A stretch of 64,000 nucleotides of DNA from Mayamaea pseudoterrestris (Eukaryota > Bacillariophyta > Bacillariophyceae > Sellaphorales > Sellaphoraceae). Positions 11,493 to 21,840 of the stretch are shown here, piece by piece. The translations under genes were made by a program, and so were the position numbers. The first letter of the stretch is position 1. Each line of letters starts with the position of its first letter. The notes below the pieces were generated by a model, which saw nothing but the letters and a program-made list of their open reading frames with translations, made no database searches and was not told the origin of the DNA. Location of the stretch: positions 434,001 through 498,000 of the forward strand of contig BROI01000019.1 of NCBI GenBank assembly GCA_027923505.1. The letters are read 5' to 3'.

Positions 11493-14400
11493 ATGGCGAG
11501 CATCAGACAGCAAATGGAGGCCATGAGTAAGCTTCAGTCCTCGCTCGACGAGCAGGCTGCTGCTCCGTCTTCTCAAGCAGCATTGATAATGACCGACGAT
11601 TCAGAAGAAAGCCACTCAATCTCCGACTCGGAGGATGACGATGACGGCAGTGAAGATATGGAGTCAGACTTTGAGAGCGATGAAGAGTCTGGTAGCGATG
11701 AAGCCGATCATGTCGCTGAAACCGTCTCGGCGCCGGTCCTGCCTTGTGACACGGAACAGTTGCAAAAGCAGCCTACTCCATCAAGCATGCAGCAGCAACT
11801 ACTAGCCATTAGCAAGCTCCAGGCCATGATGGCGCAAGCAAACGTTCCTCCTTCAAGTGAACCTGCGGAGACGACTGCCGGTGCCGTCCAAGAAACTCCG
11901 CCGGCACCCAATCAGGTGCCTGCTACGCCGGCAAAGCCGCAGCCCTCTCGCATGCAACAACAAATGCAGGCAATGGGCAGGATGCAAGCCGTGATGGCCA
12001 AAGCCAACGTTCCTCCACCCGATAGTCAACAGCCCGTCGCGTCGTTACAACCTGCTGCAACTGTTGCCAATAGTCACGAAAGTCTCAATTCCGACTCGGA
12101 CGGTGATGACAGCGACGACTTGGATTCTGACGACTACAGCAGTGAATCAGACGATGAACCTGCTGGACAAGGACAAGTGAACGAGCCAGAAGTGGCCCAT
12201 TTTGCTTCAACCAAGCCGCTTGCTCCGCCTTCTGGCATGCAGCGGCAATTGCAAGCCATGGACATGCTGCAGTCAATCAACGAGCCAGAAGTGGCCCACA
12301 TAGCTATAACCAAGCCTCTTGCTCCGCCTTCTAGCATGCAGCAGCAAATGCAAGCCATGGGAATGCTGCAGTCAATGAACGAGCCAGAAGTGGCCCCTTT
12401 AACCAAGCCGCTTGCTCCGCCTTCTGGCATGCAGCAGCAAATGCAAGCCATGGGCATGCTTCAATCAATGATGGCCAAGGCAAACGTTCCTCCGCCTACT
12501 AGTCAACAACATGAACCAGTTAAAGCAGCAAACGACATGGACGACTCGGAAAGTGATGACAGTAACGACAGTATGGACTCTGACTACGACAGTAGTGATG
12601 AGTCGGAGGATGAAGATGAAGTGCAAGACGATGAAGCAATGATGGCCGATGAACCGAAAGGGGCTGGCGGCGTTGACGTTACCAGCGCTACCCCACCTCA
12701 TCTCGTAGCTGCCCAAGACTTGAGCGCGGACGACATGGAAGAAGACAGTGAAAGCGATAGCGAAAGCGAAGATAGCGACAGTGACGAGGATTACTCAAAC
12801 GACATCACGGGGAGTGAATTGGGCGACATGACTGGTGACGGCAGCAGCTGGTGCAGCGATGACTCCGAGTCTGACGACTACGACGACCTCATGGCAGACC
12901 TCATGGGCGGCGGAAATACGACGGGAGCTCAGCGCCGACCGACGCTACTGCCGCCAAAACCAACTCTACCAGCTGTGACGGAAGGTCTCGTTCCGATTGC
13001 CAACGCGGATGAAGGGATGAATCCCATGGAGGGATTGGCCATGTTGCAGAACATTCGTTCCGAACTTGAGCAAGTTGGACGCATGATTGTGACGCAAAAG
13101 ACTGGAGAAAAGTTTTTGCAGCGAGCTCATATTCTGGCGTCCATTAACTGGCTTGCGACAAATGTACCTTCCTGTGTCCTCGACCACCTTGGACAGGAAA
13201 TTCGAGAAGGTCTGAAAGCAAAGGAGCAACAGAAGAATGCGGCACCTAAGTTCATGCCTATGCAGCGACGAGGCTCCGTCGTTGCTAGCTTTGATTTACA
13301 ATTTGAAGATGACGAATCGGAAGCGAGCGAGTTGTCAGACGTAATGGTCGGCTACAACGATGACGACGACGAACTCAGCCTCGCTTACCCTTCACATGAA
13401 AATAGCATGCGCCGCACCGAAAGCCTTGGAACATTTGAATCAAAAGCGCTAAATATGAAGGGTGGACTTAAGCGCAACGTTTCGTTCAGTATGGATGGAG
13501 ACTACTCCCCAAGCCGAAGCTCGTCCAAAGCATTCACTGGTCCAGTGTCAATGTTTACCAGCAGTGTGACTAATTCACATACCAATGGGGCCACGGAAGG
13601 GACGGTTACAAACCGCATTCTCCCATCTGTCTCGCACTTTGAATGCGCTCTGCTTTTTGTCGATATCTCGGGCTTCACGCAACTTTCCACAATGCTTGAT
13701 CCCGAGAACTTGTCCAAAACGATCAATCAATACTTCGAAGTCATTACAAAGACTGTCTCTGACTATGAGGGCGATATCCAGAAGTTTGCGGTATGTATTG
13801 TCTGTTTTGACGTGCAGTGGTTGTCTAAATTGGCGTTCAGTGAGTATGTGACTCTTGGCGCTTGGACCTAGGCTCACACAGTTATTTTCAGGGCGACGCT
13901 CTTTTCTGTGAATGGAGGGTAACTTCTACAAGGCCTAAAGCATATTGTGTCGATCTTGCTGCGCACTGTGCCGCCCATCTCGTCAATGTATGCGCCGACT
14001 TTCCAGTCATGGCTTTTGGGGATATTGTTCAGGCAGCCGAAGGGAACGGATCACCTGTCACGCATTTGAATGTTCATTGTGGATTGGGAATTGGTTCCAT
14101 GGCTGGTATTCACATCGGTGATAGCGCAAATCGTCGCGAGTATGTTTACTTAGGCGACCCAATTCAACAAGCCACAAACTCGTGCAACGATGCTACTTTT
14201 GGTCAAGCAGTTGCGTCCAAACAATTCATTAAAGAGCTATTGAAACTTGGAATGATTGAATCTGCAGTTGGGGAGTCAGGAGTGATTGCGCATCGATCAG
14301 TGAATCATTTGCAGATGACTTGCCATTCCTTTCACCGCAACGCAAATTCGCGAGGTGTAACGGAGCACGTAGATGGACTTGAAGTCGAAGCACTAATTGA

Positions 14401-17400
14401 ATACCGACGTCTCATGTCTTTGTATGTGCACCCAGTTGTCGTCTCAAACGATGTGGCCGCTGCTGATGGATTTAAGTCTTCAAGAGGACGCGCAACGTCT
14501 CGAGAAACGTCTCAGGAAGAATCGGAACTCCGGAGCGTATATGTCATGTTTATGAAACCAACAGTCTCAATGAATTTATCAGGTAACTCAGCAGAGGACA
14601 AGGCAGCTGCGCGGCTGCTGAACAACATTATGCTTGTGACAACACGCGAGCTTAAAAAATATCATGGCCATCTCCGGCAGACAATCCTGGACGATAAGGT
14701 AAGCTCAGACGATGCTAAACGGCTTAAAGTATCCGCATTTATAACAGCTAATAGTAAAATTCTTCTGCGATTCAGGGCTTGGTTCTGATTGCCACCTTCG
14801 GGTTGCGCGGGTCCACTTTCCCAAATTTGGTGTCGGAACGCGCCTTGCCGGCGTCGGTGCTGATTCACAACGCCTTACTTGTGGAGTTGGGCGTCGACAG
14901 TCGCATCGGATGCACATTTGGAGATGTATATTGTGGCCCAGTGGGAGGGGTGAAGCGCAACGAATACGCTGTCATGGGCCCTTCTGTGAATCTTGCTGCG
15001 AGATTGATGAGTTTGGATCAGAATGCAGGTATTCTTGTTGACATTGCTGTCCGGCAGCTTGCATCGCAGGCATACGGATTTAACGCCCTGCCACCTGTCG
15101 CGGCGAAAGGATACAAAGATCCAGTACCAATATTTGAGCCTCTCGCTGCGCTTGACCGCTCATGGGGACGGATTGAGCCCAATTTTGTCGGCAGGACTCC
15201 CGAGCTCACGAAGCTAGTAAAAATTGCTCGAGAAATGGCGAGTGCGAAACAAGCGCCACCAAGAATTGTTATGGTGTCAGCCTCCAGCGGCCTCGGTAAA
15301 TCTACTTTCTTGACACATAGCATTGAGCATATTCGGCGAGCTGGTGTGCGAGGGCGCATTTTGGTTGCGAAGAACGTGGGAAGCGAAAGCCACGCCCTTA
15401 TTCCATTTACGACGATTCGGCCAATTTTGATGAAGGTTCTTGGCGCTTATGTTTGCTCACACGACCAGTCGCTTGTGTCCTTGATGTCTGCTAATGACTC
15501 TTGTGCGACAGGTTCGGTCCACTTCAATGGGGAGTTTTCGGTTGTTTCCGAAACACTGTCGCGCGAGCCTTCAATTTCCGAAGCCATCCAGAAACTGATG
15601 GTTATCGCTGAATCCCTCAATGTTCCTTCCAAACTGACCCGACGGGTACAAGGCGTTGTTCTTGAGGGCAATTCACCTGAGATTAAAGCACTTTCGATGA
15701 GGACAAAAACTGCTGCTGCGGCAATTTCCGAAATGGTGACATTCATCTCTCAAATTTTTCGCACTTGCACGCGAGGCATTTGCTTAAATTTGATCGCGAT
15801 CGACGACATACACCATGCCGATGCTGCATCATGGCTAGTTCTGCGCAACGTATTTGAAACGGCTGACAACTTTCTAATAATTGGCACGAACTATGCAACG
15901 ACGGACTATACCCTGCACATTGATGAATCATTCGCAGAAGATCTTAATAGTGTCTACTCGAAAAATGGTCGCTTTGAAAATATTGAGCTCGGTCCACTGA
16001 GCAAGGATGAATTAGAATTGATGACGATGAAGACCTTGGGTTTGCAAAAGCAGGAGGTTGATGCCGACGCCTTGCAGGAAGTGGTTATTCAGTCAGGAGG
16101 CTCGCCACACTTTGCGACAAAAATTTTACGAGATATTAAGGATCGTATGGATGTAAACAGGCCAAATAGCACACTTGAAGCTGATGAAGGTCTTGCCGAC
16201 ATTATTTTGCACCGGTTCGATACGTTTGACCTTCCTGTTCGAAACACTTTGAATGTGGGTGCAGTTATGGGTTCTCCTTTCCGACTCGGCGATATTTTGG
16301 CGGTATTAAAAGAAAGCAGCGACATGAAAGACGAAGATTTAAGACTTCAGACGGTCGACGCACTTAAACTCGCCGTCAAGGAGGGAATTTTGATTTTTCG
16401 TGACAGTCTGCGCGACAACGATACGAAGAACGATCCTGGAGTTTTTGACAACAACGACACTGAGTTCTTGTTTCGACATAACCTTTGGCGCAATACGCTG
16501 CTTGGCTTGATGCTGAATTCTCGGCAACGCCATGTCCATCGGAAAGTTGCGCAAGCAATTGAGGCCAAGCTTGACGACGACGCTTCGTTCGACACCAGAA
16601 AAAAATTGTTTTTACACTGGAAATCCTCCGGTGACACGGGGAAGGCAAGTAACGTGGCATTGACCAGTGGCAAAGCTTTGGAACAAGACCCTGCTGGTAT
16701 TGAATTCAGTGTTTCCATGTATAAGGAGACTCTTCAAATGTGGGGTTGGGAAGGTTTTCGTGACGGATCGATTGCTGGCTTCAGTTCACAGGTTCTTGAT
16801 TATGTTGCAGCTGACGATGTTGCAAGTATGATCAGTTTGCTCGTGGCTTATGGCGGAGCTTTAAGCAAGCTTCGAAAGACTAAAGAGAGCGTGGTGTTTC
16901 TCCAGGACTCACTACGTGTTGTGCAGTCCGCCAAAGCCGCCTCTAAACTCGAAGATCGTTCGATCATGTTTCCGGCATACACTGGCCTGGCCAATGCGCT
17001 GACTGAAGGCCAAATTCAGCAAGATGCATACTGTCGCTACGAAGCCTCATTGATTCTTAGCTTTATGAAGGAGACGCGGACTCATGGGCGTTTGATCCAC
17101 CACATATATGCGTTGTATCTGCAGATGCAATTCTACAGCAAACGTAACCAGCTTCAGAAGGCGATCGCAGTCCACAGCGTCATTAAGCAATTATACAAAC
17201 CCGAAAAGCATTCTATGCTCTTGCGCAAAGTTTATGGCATTGATGCCGGAGCTTTAAGTTTTTGTCTGTCGTCACATCTCCAAATGGTATTGGGTGATAA
17301 CCGCCAAGCAATTCGCAACTGTCGCAACATAGTTCGCGATCTATTACCGAGAATACAGACGGACTTTTTGCAGTCGTTCGCCATGATGTACTCGCTTGTG

Positions 17401-17969
17401 TTCGTCTTGAATGAGAATGGCTATTCCGCGGAGGCGCGAGGTTTCTTCGAAAAAGTAGTCGTCCTGCCCTTTGGCGAACAAGTACATGAAACGGAAGAGA
17501 AGTTTTCTCTCTTGACAATCTACGAGCCGCTTGTAATTTTGCTCAATCTGAGCGTTAAGGGCGACCTTTCCGACAAGAAGCTTGACGAATATCGGCAGTG
17601 GGCATTAAACGAAGACAACCTCATGTACGACGCAGCTGTGAACACGAAGCTTGGGCGCCTTGGTCGGTGCGCCGACTCTGTGGGCGCAGAAATATGTCTC
17701 CTTGTTGCGGCCCATCTGCCTGACTGTCCTGATCGAAATATAATCATCACGAACGGTACGTTTGAAGGCATGTAGCCACTTCTTCTGGAAATATTGTGCT
17801 TAATCTATCTCTTATTCTTTTTGTTTCTCCAGGAACCCGAGTCGCGTTGGCTGCATCCATATTCGACAAGAGAAACGGCCTGACTGTGGCTCACAAGCAG
17901 GTCTACGCTATTGCTAATAAGCTCAAGGTTATGAATCCAGAAACGGGGAACACATACCTTGAATGCTAA
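11493..17969 (+). CDS. Soluble-adenylyl-cyclase-like protein (two class III cyclase domains, NTPase, TPR-like tail)
   Basis: Four exons: 11,493-13,790, 13,892-14,698, 14,776-17,755, 17,833-17,969; introns of 101, 77 and 77 nt, all GT-AG; about 2,073 residues. Residues 1-650 are acidic and low in complexity, with repeated short Gln/Met-rich units (MQQQMQAMGMLQSM) and long Ser/Asp/Glu runs. Cyclase domain 1 (about 710-870) has FVDISGF and, rebuilt across intron 1, KFA-GDALFCEW, the two metal-binding Asp positions. Cyclase domain 2 (about 1,036-1,180) has VMGPSVNLAARLM. A P-loop (SASSGLGKST, about 1,205) and a Walker B (LIAIDDIHHAD, about 1,375) follow, then a long helical, TPR-like end. This is the architecture of mammalian ADCY10, a bicarbonate-responsive cyclase that makes cAMP from ATP. 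Activity and bicarbonate response here are inferred. Confidence 0.88.
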
Positions 17970-18293
17970 CGCTAGACTTTTTGTACGGAAGATGTGAAGA
18001 AGCAGTGTATGTAAAATCGCATTTCTGTAAGAATACAACATTTTATACAACTTTACAAGTAGCTTAGCATCGTTTTTAGCTGCGGCCTTTCTTCTGATCA
18101 AGCATTTTGAGGCGCATTCCTGCTCCTGCCGGACTCTTTGTCTTGTAAGGACTTTAGCGCGTTACTCGGCCAGCTGTAGTCTAGGCGTTAAGGACCGAGC
18201 TTCATGAAAGCCCTGCGCTTTGTCCGAAAAGCTCATATAGTAACCTATTCATCGGGTCATTGTGTGAAACTGGAGGGCCCACATCGCAGCAGA
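17970..18293. other. Intergenic, convergent 3' ends
   Basis: 324 bp between the cyclase stop and the MATE stop; the two genes point at each other. Nothing but 3' untranslated sequence is expected. No RNA gene seen. Confidence 0.5.
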
Positions 18294-19847
18294 TCACAGA
18301 GCATCGCCCTTTTCCGCCATAACAGCGCCATACAGAAGCGCTTCAACATCGTTACCTTCGACTCCCTCAGTCCGTTCCATGCCTTCCCGCCGTCGCACCT
18401 CCTTGCTAATCGCCGTCCAATCCTTCGAGACAAAGATTCCAAAAAGAACTATATTTGCCAGCATGTATGGCGGCCAAATGTAATCCCATACCACTTCCAA
18501 GCTGTGATATTTTGTAATGCCAAGGCACAGTGCTGCTGGCAATCCAAAGATCCAAAGAAAGACAAAGGTAACAACGCCGAGCGTCCACTGCATGCCCAAA
18601 CCTGTAGATACGCCCATGTTGAGCGCGTAAATGCCCAAGTGGAAAAAGTAAAAGCAAACTCTCCACCAAATGGCATGACATCCATCAATCACGTCCAAGT
18701 CAGATGTGAACATGCGAAAAATGGCTTCCCGATAGTAGTACATGATGACTGACATGAACGCAAAGAGGACCGATCCAGAAACATAGACGAGCGCAGTCAA
18801 TCGTTTCGCATGTTGCACATTGCATGAAATGGTTGCTCCAAGTCGAAGGCTGAGCGCAATCCCAATGCCCAGCGGCACCATAAAGGTGATTAGAATGGCT
18901 TGCGTTGCAACCGTGTGAATTGACAGTTCATTGACACCAAGTGTTCCAATCGCTAGACTGACAATCTCCCAGTAAATCCACTCGGAGGTTGCCACCATGC
19001 CGCCGACGCCCAATGAAACATAGGCTGAGAGTGACTCCCAGTGTAAGGCTTCCCGCCAGGCCGCCAGCGTCGGCCACGTATCGACATGGTGCGGTTGAAA
19101 CAGATGAACATACAGCAGCGTCAGCAAGGCTTGCGCCATTTGAAAGACGCAAATGGCCACTGCGGATCCCAAGAAACCGAACCATTCCGTCGCATACTTG
19201 AGTGCCAAGGGCAGCACCACGACGCAGGAAACCACTCCGGACACTACCAACGGCAGCATGACATGCTGGGCCGCCAAGAACTTCCAAGTCACCATATAGA
19301 GCGCGTAGAACGGCAGCGACAAAACGTAGACAACGTACCAGCGCCAAGCATGCACCGTCACGACTGGGTCTTCGCCAATGGCGATGAGCGTCGACTGCAT
19401 GTACGTTATCACCAATACCGTAATGGGAACAATGAGCAGCATGCCACCGAAAAAGCCACGCATGGCCAGCAATCCAACTTGTCGGTAGTTGCGGGCGCCA
19501 AAAGCTTGCGGCGATAGTGTATCGGATGCACTATATAGTCCCGATAGTAGTGACAGCGTCAGTAGATTCACCAGTAAATTCGCCAAGCTAAAGGCATCCA
19601 AGTAGATTGGTCCAAAGGTGCGGCCAACGTGCGAAGCGGTCAGAAAGGATGGGACGGTAAAGCCGAGTTGAATCAAAATGGTCGGAATGGCGAGTTCCAG
19701 TAAGAGTCTGATTTCCCTAGTCCATGCAGTAGATTCGTCGTCGTCGTCTTGCTTGATGGGTGCCGCCGAAGAATCTGTAAATGATGTGCGTGACAGGCGT
19801 CGCATGAGCGGCTTGGTTTCGTCTACATTGGCTGTCGAAGAGCACAT
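18294..19847 (-). CDS. MATE-family efflux transporter
   Basis: 517 residues, no intron. The first 45 residues are hydrophilic and Ser/Asp-rich, followed by 12 hydrophobic segments in the two six-helix bundles of MATE proteins. Bundle 1 starts with ELAIPTILIQLGFTVPSFLT and contains ALSPQAFG-like LSPQAFGARNYRQVG. Bundle 2 contains VPLGIGIALSLRLGATI, the second half of the inverted internal repeat. MATE proteins exchange H+ or Na+ for organic cations, metabolites or xenobiotics at plasma, vacuolar or Golgi membranes; the substrate cannot be told from sequence. A short hydrophilic tail follows the last membrane segment. Neighbours give no clue to its substrate. Confidence 0.93.
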   Translation of the reverse strand: MCSSTANVDETKPLMRRLSRTSFTDSSAAPIKQDDDDESTAWTREIRLLLELAIPTILIQLGFTVPSFLTASHVGRTFGPIYLDAFSLANLLVNLLTLSLLSGLYSASDTLSPQAFGARNYRQVGLLAMRGFFGGMLLIVPITVLVITYMQSTLIAIGEDPVVTVHAWRWYVVYVLSLPFYALYMVTWKFLAAQHVMLPLVVSGVVSCVVVLPLALKYATEWFGFLGSAVAICVFQMAQALLTLLYVHLFQPHHVDTWPTLAAWREALHWESLSAYVSLGVGGMVATSEWIYWEIVSLAIGTLGVNELSIHTVATQAILITFMVPLGIGIALSLRLGATISCNVQHAKRLTALVYVSGSVLFAFMSVIMYYYREAIFRMFTSDLDVIDGCHAIWWRVCFYFFHLGIYALNMGVSTGLGMQWTLGVVTFVFLWIFGLPAALCLGITKYHSLEVVWDYIWPPYMLANIVLFGIFVSKDWTAISKEVRRREGMERTEGVEGNDVEALLYGAVMAEKGDAL

Positions 19848-20324
19848 GGCGAAACGTAGCGTACTGCTAGCAGTGATGAATAGCGAAAGTGTAGTATGTA
19901 CAAGAGTTGTTCAGAGTGGAACAGGTTCAATGGTGAGATGGCGGAATGTGTTTTTTGAGCTGCGCGAATGGACCTCATCGCGAGCTTCGTCACTCGCGTC
20001 ATCGCAACCGCGTCGGCGCGGCGAAACGTCATAAACGTCGTAGCGGTAACTCTGTCGTAGCGGTTCTAACCGTTTGACTTCGCCGCCAAAGCGGATTGCG
20101 GGAAAGGAAAAGGAATGATAGCCTCTACATCAATCATTCAACATTACAACGGAGCCAAGATCGAGAAAGCGTCTATGTGACTGACAAACGAACAAGCAAG
20201 TAACTAGTGTTGACTTATAAATTAGTAGGCGCACCGCCATCGTGCATCGCACAACATATTTCAACATGCCGTCGTGTCCAAAAGGCTGAAGGTTCCTCAA
20301 TCTTAATTATTTACTAAAGTATTG
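19848..20324. promoter_or_regulatory. MATE promoter and DIX gene 3' end
   Basis: 477 bp between two genes on the same strand. Sequence adjoining 19,848 must hold the MATE promoter; no TATA box or clear element was found. No coding frame of note. Confidence 0.4.
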
Positions 20325-21383
20325 CTACAAGCTAAAGTCATTTATATCGCCAAACGCCCCGGGATTCTTGGCCTGGCTAAAGGCATCAAACACGTTTGAT
20401 CCGGGCCGCGGCGGCGGCTGTCGCGCTTGCTGCCCAAAGGCGTTTGGCTGCTGCTGATTTCCATACCCTCCGGATTGCTGCTGCTGCTGATTTCCGTACA
20501 TGTTGTTGTTGCTGTAGTTACCCGAAACTGGCGGCGTATGTTGTTGCTGCGTTGGCGCCGACATGCCAAAGAAATCGGCATGCGCCGCCTGCTGCTGCTG
20601 AAAGTGATTGTGACTCATATCCAGCAGCGGCGACTCCTTGTGTTGCGTAGCTTGCGCTGGCGAGTGTCCGCCGTCCAACAAATTGGGAGCGCTCTGCGCC
20701 ACATGTTGCTGCTGCGGCGGAGCACTTATTGGCGCCGGCGCGTCAAACAAGTCGTAGGACGCTGCCGGTGATGGAACATGATGATGATGATGACTACCAA
20801 CACCATTCGAGGTTGGAGCAGGCGTACTTCTGACAAAGTCGTCGTCATCCTCATCATCATCATCCTCAATACCAATGCGCGTCACCTTGGCGACAATGCC
20901 ACCCTTCCACGTTGGAACATGCATGCGATCATCAACACAATCCATCCACACCGCCATGCTTCCCTTGTCGCGATCCGTTCCCGCCACTAACGGTGTTTTG
21001 AAGCGAAAATGGTACCGTCCGCTCAGTGGAAAGGAACGCTTGACTTCCTCCAGGGTTGGAGGAACCTGCGGTTGACGAGGCTTTGGTGCGAGAAAGACGT
21101 TGGGCTGGAGCTCCAAGTCGCCGTCCTCTGGAATAAAGTATCTGCAATTTATAAAATATGTATAATCATGAGTGAGTTTAATAAGTCGCTTGTTAAAGTT
21201 ATAAAGATTGCTTTGCAAGAATGACTGAAGTAAGAAGCGAACGGACGACGAAATCAAAATGCAAAAGTCGCGACGACTTCCAGCGGATTTACTTCCGTCA
21301 GCTCTCTTGATATTCGTTTAATGCAGCTTTGCCATTACATTAATGACTGCATCTCGTTCGATAACTTACCGTACCGTCGTCAT
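20325..21383 (-). CDS. DIX-domain protein with Gln-rich tail
   Basis: Two exons on the minus strand: 21,383-21,370 (only 14 nt, MTTVR start) and 21,141-20,325, with a 228-nt GT-AG intron; 276 residues. The first 95 residues fit a DIX domain: a beta strand RYFIP, then TLEEVKRSFPLSGRYHFRFK, VWMDCVDD and a closing GGIVAKVTRI, in the order seen in Dishevelled and Axin. An Asp/Glu run follows (DDDDEDDDD), then His- and Gln-rich low-complexity sequence with several NMYGNQQQQQ-type stretches, up to a conserved-looking end (NVFDAFSQAKNPGAFGDINDFSL). DIX domains polymerise head to tail to build signalling or polarity assemblies; in plants SOSEKI proteins use one. The role here is inferred only. It shares a 457-bp promoter region with the Tudor-like gene. 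Confidence 0.75.
21370..21383 (-). other. 14-nt first coding exon of the DIX-domain gene
   Basis: ATGACGACGGTACG followed by GTAAGT. Joined to the acceptor at 21,142 it restores MTTVRYFIP in frame. The main exon has no start codon before the RYFIP strand, so the short exon is needed to give the domain its first strand. Confidence 0.75.
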
Positions 21384-21840
21384 GGTGCTTGGCAAGAGTC
21401 GCTTCGATGATTTTTGACCGTTCCGCTTGGCTCGTCGTCGTTTCTGAAATCCTCATCTCCAACTGTATCTCCAACTGAGGTATGACTTTTTAAAATGACC
21501 CGGCATTGGTGGGAAATGTCAAGGGTCATTTCGGGAGGGCCATTCGGCGGCGATATTCCAACGCGCGCGCCAGCCCGCCTTGCAGTGGTTCCGCAAAAAG
21601 GTGAACCTCTCCACTGCATTGAAGGGAAAAAGACTCTTTCTCTCGCAAACATAAGAGATACATACATACATATTGCATGCCTGCGCTGAAACAGAGATTG
21701 AGAGTCTGCTTGAGAGAGAGACTGGAATACAGGAGCAAGTCTTCTGCTGCGTACCAGGACCGCTTCCGCTGATTGCTGGCTGTCAAGTTTGTTTTCGTCA
21801 TTCTCTTTCAAGCAGGACCTGAAACCGAACTTGCATTACC
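21384..21840. promoter_or_regulatory. Shared region between divergent DIX and Tudor-like genes
   Basis: 457 bp between the two start codons. It includes GAGA/CTCT-rich sequence around 21,625-21,725. No coding frame. Promoter function is inferred from the head-to-head layout. Confidence 0.45.
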
